From assembly GCF_022701255.1 (NCBI RefSeq), contig NZ_CP031705.1, forward strand, positions 1,749,501-1,813,500: a DNA stretch of 64,000 nt, in the 5' to 3' direction. A program made the position numbers and the translations under genes. The first letter of the stretch is position 1. Every line of letters starts with the position of its first letter. Shown piece by piece: positions 8,120 through 17,790 of the stretch. The notes under the pieces were generated by a model. The model was not told where the DNA came from, made no database searches, and worked only from the letters and a program-made list of their open reading frames with translations. The DNA is from Microcoleus vaginatus HSN003. Its GTDB lineage: Bacteria > Cyanobacteriota > Cyanobacteriia > Cyanobacteriales > Microcoleaceae.

Positions 8120-10189
8120 ATGAACGAACCAACTAAAAGCAATACCAAAGCAGGCTGTCCCCCAGTTCCCGAATCGCTTGTCAAAGCTAAACGGGATGAA
8201 CTCACCGACATCAAACTAAATATTACCAAGATGGGTGAGAAAGACTTACCAGATGACTTGCGGGGTCATGTCTTTATCATTGCACCAGTCGGAACCATTG
8301 AATCAGGAGGTCTTCCCTTTACAAATGGAGACTCATTCTTAAGCGGCGACGGTATGATTTACCGATTCGACTTCCAGCAAAAGGGTGAAGTTTTATTAAC
8401 TACACGGATTATCAGGCCACCAGATTACTATGCGGATGAAGCAACCCAGCCTGGTGAAAAATATGCTAAGTATCAATTCCGCAATCATGGCATTATCAGG
8501 TTTTCTTGGTGTCTTGGTTCTCGCAACGATTTAAGTATTGCTTTCCTGCCAATGAAATTTGCTGGGGACTCCCAAGAACGCCTGCTAGTTGCCTATGATG
8601 CGGGTCGTCATTACGAAATTGATACGGAAACTCTTGAGGTGGCAACTCCTATAGGCTGGAACAAAGAGTGGCGAGGAGAAATTGAGCTGAATTTTCCCTT
8701 GCAGTGCCTGAATTTTCCCTTTTCACCTGTGCTTAGCACTGCTCACCCCGTATTTGACGTTCGCAAAAGCGAAATGTTCACGGTCAATTATGGTATGTCA
8801 TTAAAAACTTTTCTCGGTATCGTAACTAATACGGCAAATAAACTAGCGAAACAAGTAAAGAAAGTTTTTCCACCAGCTAAAAATCATGTGGAAAAATTCA
8901 AGCTTCCAGAAGATTTCATCTATCTAATTCGCTGGGATGGTAAAGGAGAACTAGAGCGATGGCAGCTAGTCTTGCCTGATGGTTCGCCCGTAAAAATTAA
9001 GCAAAGCATTCACCAAATTGGATTTTCTAAAAATTACGTGGTAATTGTGGATACCTCTTTCAGGACAGGGATAGAGCAGATCGTTAACAACCCTTTTCCG
9101 AAACAAAAATGGTTAGAAAAATGCTTGCGAAAAAAACTGGATGTCATGGAGTTAGCAACAACTCCTGTCTATCTCGTACCTCGCGATCGCTTGACAAAAG
9201 GTCAAAAATCTGGGGTTAGCGATCGCAAGGAGGACGTACCGACGGTGACTGTCCAAAAAGTAGAAATTCCTCTAGAGATTACCCACTTTCTCGTAGATTA
9301 CGACAATCCCGAACAACTAATTACCCTTCATGCAGCACATACTTGTGCCTGGAATGTGTCTGAATGGATACGTGCCTATGATGACTCTCCTTATTTCGAT
9401 CCTAAGTTACCTCGCCCACAGGGAATGGAACAGAGCGAGATGGACATCAGTCGCGTCGGACGCTACGTCATTAACGGAGAAACTGGAGAAATCGTTGAAC
9501 AGAAGGTTATTCCAGAGAAATTTATCCCTGAAGCAGAAGAGTGCAAGTGTACTTGGGGAGTAGCACTTTATGCTTATCTTGACCGACTTCCTTCGGCTCT
9601 CTATCCCACCATGCCGCCAGGGAAGCTTGATAATATCTACTGGATCTCTTTGGGACTCTGGAAGGATCTAGTCAGTAAGTTCATGGTTGATTTCTTCAAA
9701 GACTATCCATCCAGAGAAGTGCCACTAGAGGAATTGCTCAAAATTGCCAAAACAGAAGGCAGACCAAGTAGCTTGTTCCGTATGGATACTTCTTCAACTG
9801 AATCGATGAAGATTGCCGATTCCTATGAATTTCCTCCTGGTTGTATCGGTCTTTCGCCCCAGTTTATACCGCGCGGTGATGGTAACAGTTCAACGGATGG
9901 TTACATTACCTGCACTGTTTGGTTGAACAATACCTACGAGATCTGGATTTTCGAGGCTTGGGATCTCAAGCAGGGGCCGCAGTGGAAACTGAGTCATCCT
10001 TCTCTCAACTTTGGGTTAACTTTGCACACGACATGGTTGCCAGCTATAGGACGCCGCCAAGCCAGCTACAACGTGCCCGTGAGGGAGGATTATCAGGAAT
10101 TAGTCGCTCAGAAGCGATCGCAGGAGATTCAGGATCTGTTTGATGAAAAGGTGTACCCTCACTTTGAGAAAGAATTAAAATCGATCTGA
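8120..10189 (+). CDS. Carotenoid oxygenase family protein (RPE65/apocarotenoid cleavage type)
   Basis: The family uses a ferrous iron held by four histidines to cleave or isomerise carotenoid or apocarotenoid double bonds. Candidate iron ligands are visible in four expected settings: AHPVFDV (near residue 212), IHQIGFSKNYVVIVDT (about 297), LHAAHTCAWN (about 405) and LTLHTTWLP (near the C-terminus). FRNHGIIRFSW also fits the family. At 690 residues it is longer than typical members (450-550) and divergent, with extra loops around 250-285 and 345-385. CAGGAGAG eight bases before the ATG at 8120 fixes the start; an in-frame ATG at 7976 lacks a ribosome site. No transit or signal peptide. Substrate cannot be predicted. 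A terminator follows. Confidence 0.75.
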   Translation: MNEPTKSNTKAGCPPVPESLVKAKRDELTDIKLNITKMGEKDLPDDLRGHVFIIAPVGTIESGGLPFTNGDSFLSGDGMIYRFDFQQKGEVLLTTRIIRPPDYYADEATQPGEKYAKYQFRNHGIIRFSWCLGSRNDLSIAFLPMKFAGDSQERLLVAYDAGRHYEIDTETLEVATPIGWNKEWRGEIELNFPLQCLNFPFSPVLSTAHPVFDVRKSEMFTVNYGMSLKTFLGIVTNTANKLAKQVKKVFPPAKNHVEKFKLPEDFIYLIRWDGKGELERWQLVLPDGSPVKIKQSIHQIGFSKNYVVIVDTSFRTGIEQIVNNPFPKQKWLEKCLRKKLDVMELATTPVYLVPRDRLTKGQKSGVSDRKEDVPTVTVQKVEIPLEITHFLVDYDNPEQLITLHAAHTCAWNVSEWIRAYDDSPYFDPKLPRPQGMEQSEMDISRVGRYVINGETGEIVEQKVIPEKFIPEAEECKCTWGVALYAYLDRLPSALYPTMPPGKLDNIYWISLGLWKDLVSKFMVDFFKDYPSREVPLEELLKIAKTEGRPSSLFRMDTSSTESMKIADSYEFPPGCIGLSPQFIPRGDGNSSTDGYITCTVWLNNTYEIWIFEAWDLKQGPQWKLSHPSLNFGLTLHTTWLPAIGRRQASYNVPVREDYQELVAQKRSQEIQDLFDEKVYPHFEKELKSI

Positions 10190-10216
10190 GAGCAACGGTA
10201 ATATATTTAACAAGGT

Positions 10217-10267
10217 TAGAGGTCAAAGCTACTTTAAACTAGGTCATCCTGACCTCTAGTCTTTTTA
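10217..10267 (+). terminator. Rho-independent terminator after the carotenoid oxygenase
   Basis: TAGAGGTCA (10217-10225) pairs with TGACCTCTA (10250-10258), followed by GTCTTTTTAT. It sits 27 bases after the stop codon and 25 before the kinase gene, so it separates the two transcripts. Confidence 0.7.
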
Positions 10268-10291
10268 TATTTAAACAAAAAAAGTAAAAAT

Positions 10292-13200
10292 ATGATTATT
10301 CTCCCCGGCTACACAATTGCAGAGACACTTTATGAAGGAGACAGAACAGTTGTTTACCGAGGAATCAGAGAGCGCGATCGCCAGCCAGTTATTCTCAAGA
10401 TGATTAAAGATGAATATCCGAACATTGAAGAGATTACTCGCTTTAGACAAGAATACGCCATCCCCCAAAAATTAGACGTTCCAGGAATTGTTAAGCCCTA
10501 TAACCTGGTTAACTATGAGAATAGCTTTGCTTTAGTCTTAGAAGACTTTGGCGGTCAATCTGTTAGCGAATTATTGAAAAACATAAAAATTCACTTACAA
10601 GAGTTTTTACTTCTGGCGATTTCGTTAGTAGAAACGCTCAGTCAAGTCCATAAAGTAGGGATTATACATAAAGATATTAAACCTAGCAATATCATCATCA
10701 ACCCCGAAACGAGGGAAGTCAAAATAACTGACTTTAGCATCGCGATCGCCTTACCCAAAGAACAGCAAAGTATTGTCAATCCCAACTTGCTAGAAGGGAC
10801 TCTCGCTTATATGTCACCCGAACAAACGGGAAGGATGAATCGAGCAATTGACTACCGCACCGATTTCTATTCTTTAGGAGTGACTTTCTATGAAATGCTG
10901 ACCAACCAGTTGCCATTTACTACCACCGATCCGATGGAGTTGGTTTACTGTCATATTGCCAAACAACCCGTCCCACCTAAAGAGGTAGCAGAAATTCCCC
11001 AAGCGGTTTCAGATATTGTGATGAAACTGTTAGCAAAAAATGCGGAAGACCGATATCAAAGTGCGGCGGGATTAAAATTTGACATGGAAACTTGTTTGCA
11101 GCAATTGCAGACAACTGGCAATATTGAAAACTTTCCCATCGGTCAACGCGATCGGGGCAACCAATTACTCATTCCCCAGAAGCTTTATGGCAGAGAAACT
11201 GAAGTCCAAATTCTTCTAGATGCCTTTGGGCGAGTCAGCCTCGGTGCCACCGAGATGATGTTGGTTTCCGGTTATTCCGGGATTGGTAAAACTTCAATTG
11301 TCAATGAAGTTCATAAACCAATTGTAGCAGCGAGGGGGTATTTTATTGCGGGTAAGTTTGACCAGTTTAAGCGCAATATTCCCTATGCAGCTTTAATCCA
11401 AGCATTTCAAGAATTAGTCCGTCAGCTATTAACCGAAAGTTCCGAACAGATTGCTATTTGGAAAGAAAACTTATTAAAAGCGCTAGATAATAACGGTCAA
11501 GTTATTATTGATGTTATCCCCGAAGTCGAACTAATTATCGGTAAACAGCCGGAAGTTCCTCAACTGGGATCTTCGGAATCGCAAAACAGATTTAATCGGG
11601 TATTTCAACAATTTATTCGCGTTTTTTGTCAACCCGAACACCCGCTAGTCATATTCCTAGACGATTTACAGTGGGCAGATGCGGCATCTCTAAAGTTAAT
11701 CCAACTCTTAGTCACTGACCCAGATAGCAAATATTTATTAACGATTGGAGCTTATCGAGATAACGAAGTCAGTCCCGTTCATCCTTTAATTCAGACAATA
11801 GAAAAAATTCAAGAAAATGAAACGGTGGTGAATAATATCACCATTCAGGCGCTGGCTTTGGATAGCGTCAACCACTTAATCGCCGACACTCTCGATGCCA
11901 GCGTAAACTCAGAGCAAATCAAACTTTTTTCTGAATTACTTTTTAATAAAACCCAAGGCAATCCGTTTTTCTTAACCCAGCTACTCAAAACCCTGTACTC
12001 GGAAAATCTGCTGGTTTATCAGGTAGACACAGACCGCTGGGAGTGGGATATTCAACAAATCCAAGCAATTGGTATCGCAGATTTCAATATCGTTGAACTG
12101 GTTGCCCGAAATATTCGCAAACTCCCAGAAACAACGCAGAAAGCATTAAAATTAGCGGCTTGTATCGGCAACCAATTTAACTTAGAAGTTTTATCAATTG
12201 TCAATGAAGAATCAAACTTAGTGACGGCGGCTCATTTGTGGGAGGCAATGCAAGCTGGTTTGATTCTGCCGCTGTCTGAAAGCTACAAAATTCCTTTAGT
12301 ATTTGCCCAGGAAGAGTTGGCATCTGTACGGGATATCAAAGTTGAATACAAATTTTTGCACGACCGCGTGCAGCAAGCTGCTTATTCTTTGATTCCAGAG
12401 TCAGAGAAAAAAGCGACTCACTTGAAAATTGGTCAACTGTTGCTGAATAATACAACAGAGCAAGAGCGAAAAGATAATATTTTTGCTCTGGTCAACCAAC
12501 TGAATTTTGGCACAGATTTGCTAACTAATCAGTCAGAAACAGATGAGTTGGCTGAATTAAACCTGATCGCCGGACAGAAAGCGAAGGCAGCGACTGCATA
12601 TGAAGCCGCTGTTAATTATTTGAATGTAGGTATAGAACTCCTGAGTCAAGATAGCTGGGAAAGTCGATACGATCTGACATTTACCTTCTATCTGGAAGCA
12701 GCGGAAGCCGAATATCTTAATGCTAATTTAGAACGAGCGGAAATTTTGTGCGATCGCGCTCTCCAAAAAGCCAAAACCATCCTCGAACAAGTCCAGCTAT
12801 ACGAACTGAAAATTAAGCTTAAACTCGCTAAAAACCAGATTCAATCTGCTTTAGATACCGGACTGCAAGTTCTGGAAATGCTGGGAGTGACCCTGAGTCA
12901 ATCACCCCCACAAGAACTCAAGATTGAAGAGTTAGCTAGCCTGCCAGAAATGACCGATCCCTACAAGCTGGCGGCTATGCAGATTTTAATTCTCATATGG
13001 CCTCCTGCTTGTTTTGGAGATGCCAAGCTATCTCTACCAATTCTGTATACTATGATCGATCTTTCCAGTCAATATGGAAATTCTAGCCCTGCTATTTATG
13101 CCTACTGTAACTATGGTGGAATCGTAACTTGGCAAATTCCAGACATAGATTTTGGTTATCAACTCGGTCAACTAGCTTTGAATGTATTAGATAAGCTGAA

Positions 13201-15604
13201 TGCCAAAGAGTTTCGCTGTAAAGCATTGCTCACATATTGCATTACTATCCAACATTGGAAGCAACATACTAGGAATACTATAGAACCCTTGCGTCAGGCA
13301 ATTCAAGACGGTCTAGAAGTTGGCGATATAGAATTTGCTTGTCATACGGCTGACTTCTACTGCGCTCACTTGTTTTTTGTTGGTGAACATCTTGAGTTTG
13401 TGGCTGAGAGGTTGGAGCAATATATTGATTTTGTCAATATGTTTAAACAGGAATACCAGTTAAACTTGTTGAAAATATTTGGTCAAGCTGTATCTAATAT
13501 TAGGGAAGGGGCTGAAAATAAATGCGAATTAATTGGCAATACTTTTAACGAGATAGAAAATTTACCACTATTTATTAAAGAAAATAATGTAATATATTTG
13601 TTGTACATATATTTTTTAAAATCTCGTTTGTGCTATCTTTTTAAAGATTACTCGGGCTGTTTAGAAAATGCTGAATTAGCTGCCAAATATTCACATTTTG
13701 TTCGGAATATAATTCTGTTTACGGAACATATTTTTTACTATTCGCTTGCTTTAGTCGCTCAGTATGGAAACACGCACGACCGTGAGGATAATGAGAACAA
13801 TCTTAAACAGCAACAATATCTAAAACAAGTAGAAGAAAATCAACAAAAAATGAAATATTGGGCTTTCCATTGCCCAGCCAATTACCAGCATAAGTATGAC
13901 TTAGTAGAAGCAGAAAAAGCCCGCGTCTTAGGGCAATGTTTCTCAGCAATGGAATATTACGACCTGGCGATAGATGGAGCCAAGGAAAATGGATATGTAC
14001 AGGATGAAGCCCTCGCCAATGAACTAGCAGCAGAATTTTATTTAGCATTAGGTCGTCAGAAAGTAGCGCGTACCTACCTGATTGACGCTTACTATGCCTA
14101 TATTCGCTGGGGAGCCAAGGCAAAAGTTAAAGATTTAGAAGAGCGCCATGCTGAATTACTCGCACCTATCGTCGGCAGGAAAAACAGCCTGACGAGTGGA
14201 AGAGACGAAATGATTGTTCAGACCAGAACCACTGTCACTTCTACCAGTTCAGGTGCTGGACAAGCTCTGGATTTATCAACAATTATCAAAGCCTCCCAAG
14301 CGCTCTCAGGGGAAGTTCATTTAGATAAGTTACTCTCGAATTTGATGCAATTCTTGCTGGAAAACGCGGGAGCAGAAAAGTTTTATTTCCTCATACCTGA
14401 CCCAGCAGGTAAGTGGAAAATTGAAGCTCAATGTACGGGTGAACGATGTCAATTAATCTCCAAGTCAGCGACTGAAAGTCAAGAGATTCCTATCTCGCTG
14501 GTTAATTATGTAGAACGCACGCAAGAAACTCTTGCGATTGATGATGCAACGAATAAAAGCAGGTTTGCATTTGACCCGTATATTATTCAGCAGCGACCTA
14601 AATCTATCTTGTGTAGCCCCCTGATCAATCAAGGTAAATTGGTGGGCATCTTATATCTAGAAAATAATTTAACAGCGGGGGCTTTTACGCGCGATCGCCT
14701 AGAAGTCCTCAACATCATTTCCGCCCAAGCTGCGATCTCCATCGAAAATGCCCGCCTCTATCAAACTTTAGAAGATAAAGTGCAACAACGCACAGCCCAA
14801 CTCGCCGAAGCAAACCAGGAAATTAGCGCCCTCAACAACAAACTTAAAGCCGAAAACATTCGCCTCAGTGCTGAGTTAGAAGTCACGAAACGACTGCAAC
14901 AAATGATCTTGCCCAAACAATCGGAACTTGATAAAATTAAAGGATTAGAAATTGCTGGATATATGCAACCTGCCGATGAAGTGGGCGGCGACTACTACGA
15001 CGTGCTAACCCAAAATGATAAGGTAAAAATTAGCATCGGTGATGTTACCGGACATGGTTTAGAAAGTGGCGTATTAATGATTATGGCGCAAACCGCCGTC
15101 CGCACTCTCCAACAAATGAACGAGACCGATCCGGTGAATTTTCTTGATGTGTTAAACCGCACTCTTTATGCCAATATCGAGCGCATCGGCTCGTCTAGAA
15201 ACATGACCTTGGCTTTGTTAGATTATCAAGATAGTAACTTCAGCCTCAGCGGTCAACATGAAGAACTTATCGTAGTCCGTACTGATGGTAACATCGAACT
15301 GATCGATACAATGGAACTCGGTTTTCCCCTGGGATTAGAGGAAGATATTTCTGGTTTTGTTTCCCAAATTCAAGTGCATCTTAATCCAGGGGATGTAGTA
15401 GTGCTTTACACAGATGGAATTACCGAAGCTATAAATATAAATCGAGTGTATTACGGCATAGAAAGATTGTGCAAATTGGTGAAAGAAAATCGCCACAAAA
15501 CGGTTGAAGAAATTCGACAAGCAGTAATTGATGATGTGCGGCAACATATTGACAAGCAGAAAGTTTTTGACGACATTACGTTGGTAGTCCTAAAACAGAA
15601 ATAA
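10292..15604 (+). CDS. Multidomain Ser/Thr kinase - AAA ATPase - GAF - SpoIIE/PP2C phosphatase
   Basis: The 1770-residue signalling protein joins a Hanks-type kinase to a PP2C-type phosphatase. Residues 1-265 form the kinase: the ATP-site lysine is in VILK (K36), the catalytic loop is HKDIKPSN (about 126) and the DFG position reads DFS (about 147). An AAA/STAND ATPase follows, with P-loop GYSGIGKTS (about 327) and Walker [13 protein letters not shown] (about 453). A helical TPR-like region runs to about 1300. A GAF sensor spans about 1325-1485, then a coiled coil. The SpoIIE phosphatase (1530-1770) has [15 protein letters not shown] and YTDGITEA, which carry its metal-binding Asp. It resembles cyanobacterial kinase-ATPase-GAF-histidine kinases but ends in a phosphatase. 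No transmembrane segment. Partners unknown. Confidence 0.88.
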   Translation: MIILPGYTIAETLYEGDRTVVYRGIRERDRQPVILKMIKDEYPNIEEITRFRQEYAIPQKLDVPGIVKPYNLVNYENSFALVLEDFGGQSVSELLKNIKIHLQEFLLLAISLVETLSQVHKVGIIHKDIKPSNIIINPETREVKITDFSIAIALPKEQQSIVNPNLLEGTLAYMSPEQTGRMNRAIDYRTDFYSLGVTFYEMLTNQLPFTTTDPMELVYCHIAKQPVPPKEVAEIPQAVSDIVMKLLAKNAEDRYQSAAGLKFDMETCLQQLQTTGNIENFPIGQRDRGNQLLIPQKLYGRETEVQILLDAFGRVSLGATEMMLVSGYSGIGKTSIVNEVHKPIVAARGYFIAGKFDQFKRNIPYAALIQAFQELVRQLLTESSEQIAIWKENLLKALDNNGQVIIDVIPEVELIIGKQPEVPQLGSSESQNRFNRVFQQFIRVFCQPEHPLVIFLDDLQWADAASLKLIQLLVTDPDSKYLLTIGAYRDNEVSPVHPLIQTIEKIQENETVVNNITIQALALDSVNHLIADTLDASVNSEQIKLFSELLFNKTQGNPFFLTQLLKTLYSENLLVYQVDTDRWEWDIQQIQAIGIADFNIVELVARNIRKLPETTQKALKLAACIGNQFNLEVLSIVNEESNLVTAAHLWEAMQAGLILPLSESYKIPLVFAQEELASVRDIKVEYKFLHDRVQQAAYSLIPESEKKATHLKIGQLLLNNTTEQERKDNIFALVNQLNFGTDLLTNQSETDELAELNLIAGQKAKAATAYEAAVNYLNVGIELLSQDSWESRYDLTFTFYLEAAEAEYLNANLERAEILCDRALQKAKTILEQVQLYELKIKLKLAKNQIQSALDTGLQVLEMLGVTLSQSPPQELKIEELASLPEMTDPYKLAAMQILILIWPPACFGDAKLSLPILYTMIDLSSQYGNSSPAIYAYCNYGGIVTWQIPDIDFGYQLGQLALNVLDKLNAKEFRCKALLTYCITIQHWKQHTRNTIEPLRQAIQDGLEVGDIEFACHTADFYCAHLFFVGEHLEFVAERLEQYIDFVNMFKQEYQLNLLKIFGQAVSNIREGAENKCELIGNTFNEIENLPLFIKENNVIYLLYIYFLKSRLCYLFKDYSGCLENAELAAKYSHFVRNIILFTEHIFYYSLALVAQYGNTHDREDNENNLKQQQYLKQVEENQQKMKYWAFHCPANYQHKYDLVEAEKARVLGQCFSAMEYYDLAIDGAKENGYVQDEALANELAAEFYLALGRQKVARTYLIDAYYAYIRWGAKAKVKDLEERHAELLAPIVGRKNSLTSGRDEMIVQTRTTVTSTSSGAGQALDLSTIIKASQALSGEVHLDKLLSNLMQFLLENAGAEKFYFLIPDPAGKWKIEAQCTGERCQLISKSATESQEIPISLVNYVERTQETLAIDDATNKSRFAFDPYIIQQRPKSILCSPLINQGKLVGILYLENNLTAGAFTRDRLEVLNIISAQAAISIENARLYQTLEDKVQQRTAQLAEANQEISALNNKLKAENIRLSAELEVTKRLQQMILPKQSELDKIKGLEIAGYMQPADEVGGDYYDVLTQNDKVKISIGDVTGHGLESGVLMIMAQTAVRTLQQMNETDPVNFLDVLNRTLYANIERIGSSRNMTLALLDYQDSNFSLSGQHEELIVVRTDGNIELIDTMELGFPLGLEEDISGFVSQIQVHLNPGDVVVLYTDGITEAININRVYYGIERLCKLVKENRHKTVEEIRQAVIDDVRQHIDKQKVFDDITLVVLKQK

Positions 15605-15610
15605 CGCAAG

Positions 15611-15678
15611 TTGGGAATTGGGAATTGGGAATTGGGAATTGGGAATTGGGAATTGGTAATTGGTAATTGGTAATTGGT
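15611..15678. repeat. Heptameric tandem repeats (TTGGGAA then TTGGTAA)
   Basis: About five copies of TTGGGAA run into four copies of TTGGTAA straight after the kinase gene stop. This is the STRR type; the same units appear inside larC near 57.3 kb and between genes near 20.7-20.8 kb. Confidence 0.85.
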
Positions 15679-15684
15679 CATATC

Positions 15685-15705
15685 AAGTCCGGTTGCACCG
15701 GACTT
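15685..15705. terminator. Short perfect hairpin after the kinase gene
   Basis: AAGTCCGGT and ACCGGACTT form a 9-bp stem with a TGC loop, 80 bases past the kinase stop. It lacks a T run, so it could be a pause or processing site or a repeat element rather than a simple terminator. Confidence 0.4.
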
Positions 15706-15925
15706 GTATAGTGGGGGTGTAGTCGATCGAGACGAAGAGGCTCGCTCCATTGCCTTCCTTGGACGCGACTTCTCCAAAGTCCTAAATTGGGCGATCGCCC
15801 TATTTACCGCAAACATTCACCTAAAATCCAAAAATCCCCCAAAACATCAACCAACTTGTGGTAATGTTTTGTGTCGGTTGCTATGTGGCAATCTTCTGCA
15901 AGTTCAGTTAAACGCGCTCTCAGCA

Positions 15926-17356
15926 ATGTTTTTGCCAATTTTCCCCTTAGCTCAAATAATCCCCGCACCTCCCGCCCAACAACAACTGATCATTGACCCA
16001 GAAGTCCCCCTACCCGAAAACGAACTGGATTTGCCGCCACAGCCAAGCAGCAGCCTGCTGAAAACCCTGACGGTGCCTCAGCAAGTGCGCGTTTTACCGG
16101 GGCAACTCGACAGCATCCCGGTTTTCAACAGCAACAGCCCGGAAGTTGTGCAAACCGAAGGCATTTTGCTCTCCACATTTGGGCCCGAAGGAAAACAAGT
16201 ACCTTCTGCACACTTAAACTTTCCCTTCAAAGGCCGATTTGACATCTTTGCCCACCACATCGCTAAAGCTAAAAATCGCCAAGAAACTCGCACCTTATTT
16301 CAAGGAATAATTGTCCACAATCCTAACTCCGAACCTGTTACTTTAAATGTATTGCAAGGAGCGACTTATTTAACTCGGCCGGATGCCTTGTTTGTCGATT
16401 TGCCGTCGTATTTAGAGAATCGATTCGGCACTGTGTTTGCCGGGCCTGGAAGCCGCATCACGAGCGATGTGCTGCGGGGATACAGACAAAGCATTTTGCC
16501 GGCTGCGATCGAGATTCCGGCGAATGAGAGCCGAATGCTGATGAATTTGCCGATACCTGTGGGGAATGTCACGCCTTCTTCCAATGGTCGATCGACATTA
16601 ATGCGAATGTCGAGCAGCAATTCGGTTTATGTAGCATCATTAGCAATGTTTGCTCCCACAACTCCAGAAGGAATCGAGCAATATCCCACATTAGAACAGT
16701 GGGAAAATATTTTAAATACCAAAGGTTTAGCCGGGCCGAGAGATTTAGCACCAACTCCCAGAGGCGAAAATCCGCTGCAAAAAATTTATGGGCGCGTGGC
16801 GGGAGTAGCTGAAGGTTCCCAGTGGGAAGCTAAAATTACGGACAATTCGAGAACCGATTATTTAACGATTCCCAAGCGCGGCGAGTCATTTTCTTATGCT
16901 TTGAGCACTACTGACACGGGTACTTTTGGAACTGGTCAAGTTCAAAGCGCTAAAATGTTAGCTCGCTATCCCGATACTGCTTATTTTGCTCACGGTAATT
17001 ACGGGATTCAATACAACTTAACTTTTCCGCTTTACAACAAATCTCGTGAATCCCAATCTGTTAGCATTAAAATGCAAACACCGATTAAAGCAAATACAGA
17101 ATCGGGGGGATTGATGTTTTACGATCCTCCCGAAAATCGGATATTTTTCCGAGGTACGGTGCGGGTGATGTTTAATGATGATACGGGCAAGACTTTGACG
17201 CGCTACATTCACATTGTGCAGCGCCGGGGACAGCAGGGGGAACCTTTGGTGAATGTGAATATGAAGCCGGGGGAACGCCGTTTGGTGCAGGTGGATTTCT
17301 TGTATCCGCCGGATGCGACGCCACCGCAAGTGTTGACTGTGCGATCGAGTAATTAG
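15926..17356 (+). CDS. DUF3370 cyanobacterial secreted protein
   Basis: The 476-residue product belongs to DUF3370, a cyanobacterial family of unknown function. Recognisable stretches are VRVLPGQLDSIPVFNSNSPE, VQTEGILLSTFGPEG, LNFPFKGRFDIFAHHI and LFQGIIVHNPN. I start at the ATG at 15926, giving MFLPIFPLAQIIPAPPAQQ: a short hydrophobic leader followed by a proline-rich linker, as in homologues. The open frame extends 84 codons upstream through repeat-derived sequence (to 15674), which looks non-coding. The C-terminal half is rich in beta-strand-like segments. Probably exported to the periplasm or cell surface, by inference from the leader. The gene is not clearly part of an operon. Confidence 0.8.
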   Translation: MFLPIFPLAQIIPAPPAQQQLIIDPEVPLPENELDLPPQPSSSLLKTLTVPQQVRVLPGQLDSIPVFNSNSPEVVQTEGILLSTFGPEGKQVPSAHLNFPFKGRFDIFAHHIAKAKNRQETRTLFQGIIVHNPNSEPVTLNVLQGATYLTRPDALFVDLPSYLENRFGTVFAGPGSRITSDVLRGYRQSILPAAIEIPANESRMLMNLPIPVGNVTPSSNGRSTLMRMSSSNSVYVASLAMFAPTTPEGIEQYPTLEQWENILNTKGLAGPRDLAPTPRGENPLQKIYGRVAGVAEGSQWEAKITDNSRTDYLTIPKRGESFSYALSTTDTGTFGTGQVQSAKMLARYPDTAYFAHGNYGIQYNLTFPLYNKSRESQSVSIKMQTPIKANTESGGLMFYDPPENRIFFRGTVRVMFNDDTGKTLTRYIHIVQRRGQQGEPLVNVNMKPGERRLVQVDFLYPPDATPPQVLTVRSSN

Positions 17357-17361
17357 TTGCT

Positions 17362-17400
17362 GGTTGAGGGTTGACGGTTGACTGTTGACGGTTGACTGTT
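17362..17400. repeat. Heptameric tandem repeat (GTTGACT/GTTGACG)
   Basis: Five to six 7-base units of the form GTTGACN sit between the DUF3370 stop and the convergent four-helix-bundle pseudogene. The same unit in reverse complement (AGTCAAC) occurs at 19,310-19,355. Confidence 0.8.
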
Positions 17401-17764
17401 AACCTTTGGGTTTTTGTTTTAATGAGTTAAGATAGGCATTAAGTTTTGGTGAAAGTTCATTTAATAATGGATGCAGTCGATCGCTGTGTTTTTGAGTCAA
17501 AAGATTGCGAGCTCCGTCAAGTCTCAACCAATGTCTTGGTTCGTTTAATGAACCTCTGGCTGTTTTCACAAAACGCTGATTATCTTAATAGCTATAGCCT
17601 CCATGTCCTTCTGCAATATTAGCACCAACACTATCAGCCGATCGGACTATTTGTTGGCCCATCGTATGCTTCGCCAAGTCATCCCACTTTTTAACAATAA
17701 ACCATCTTTCGTTTGATATTTTTTCAGCTAATTGATCAACTATTAGCTGTTGGAAGCTTTCCAT
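17399..17764 (-). pseudogene. Four-helix-bundle (23S rRNA intervening-sequence type) protein with one in-frame stop
   Basis: Read from the ATG at 17764 (AAAGGAG seven bases upstream), the frame gives a 121-codon four-helix-bundle protein of the TIGR02436 type: WFIVKKWDDLAKHTMGQQIV, RSADSVGANIAEGHGGYSY, then TAA at 17585-17587. The same frame carries straight on with DNQRFVKTARGSLNE and NLLTQKHSDRLHPLLNELSP to a second TAA at 17399, exactly the expected family C-terminus. One substitution (for example CAA to TAA) therefore splits an otherwise complete gene. An IS66 element starts 26 bases upstream of the ATG, likely removing the promoter. Family function is unknown. Confidence 0.8.
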
Positions 17765-17790
17765 ATTAGCTCCTTTAACATAGTTGATGG

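Noticed and set aside
15674..15925. An 84-codon N-terminal extension of the DUF3370 protein.
   Set aside because: It begins in heptameric repeats and a hairpin and does not resemble the family; a leader peptide starts at 15926.
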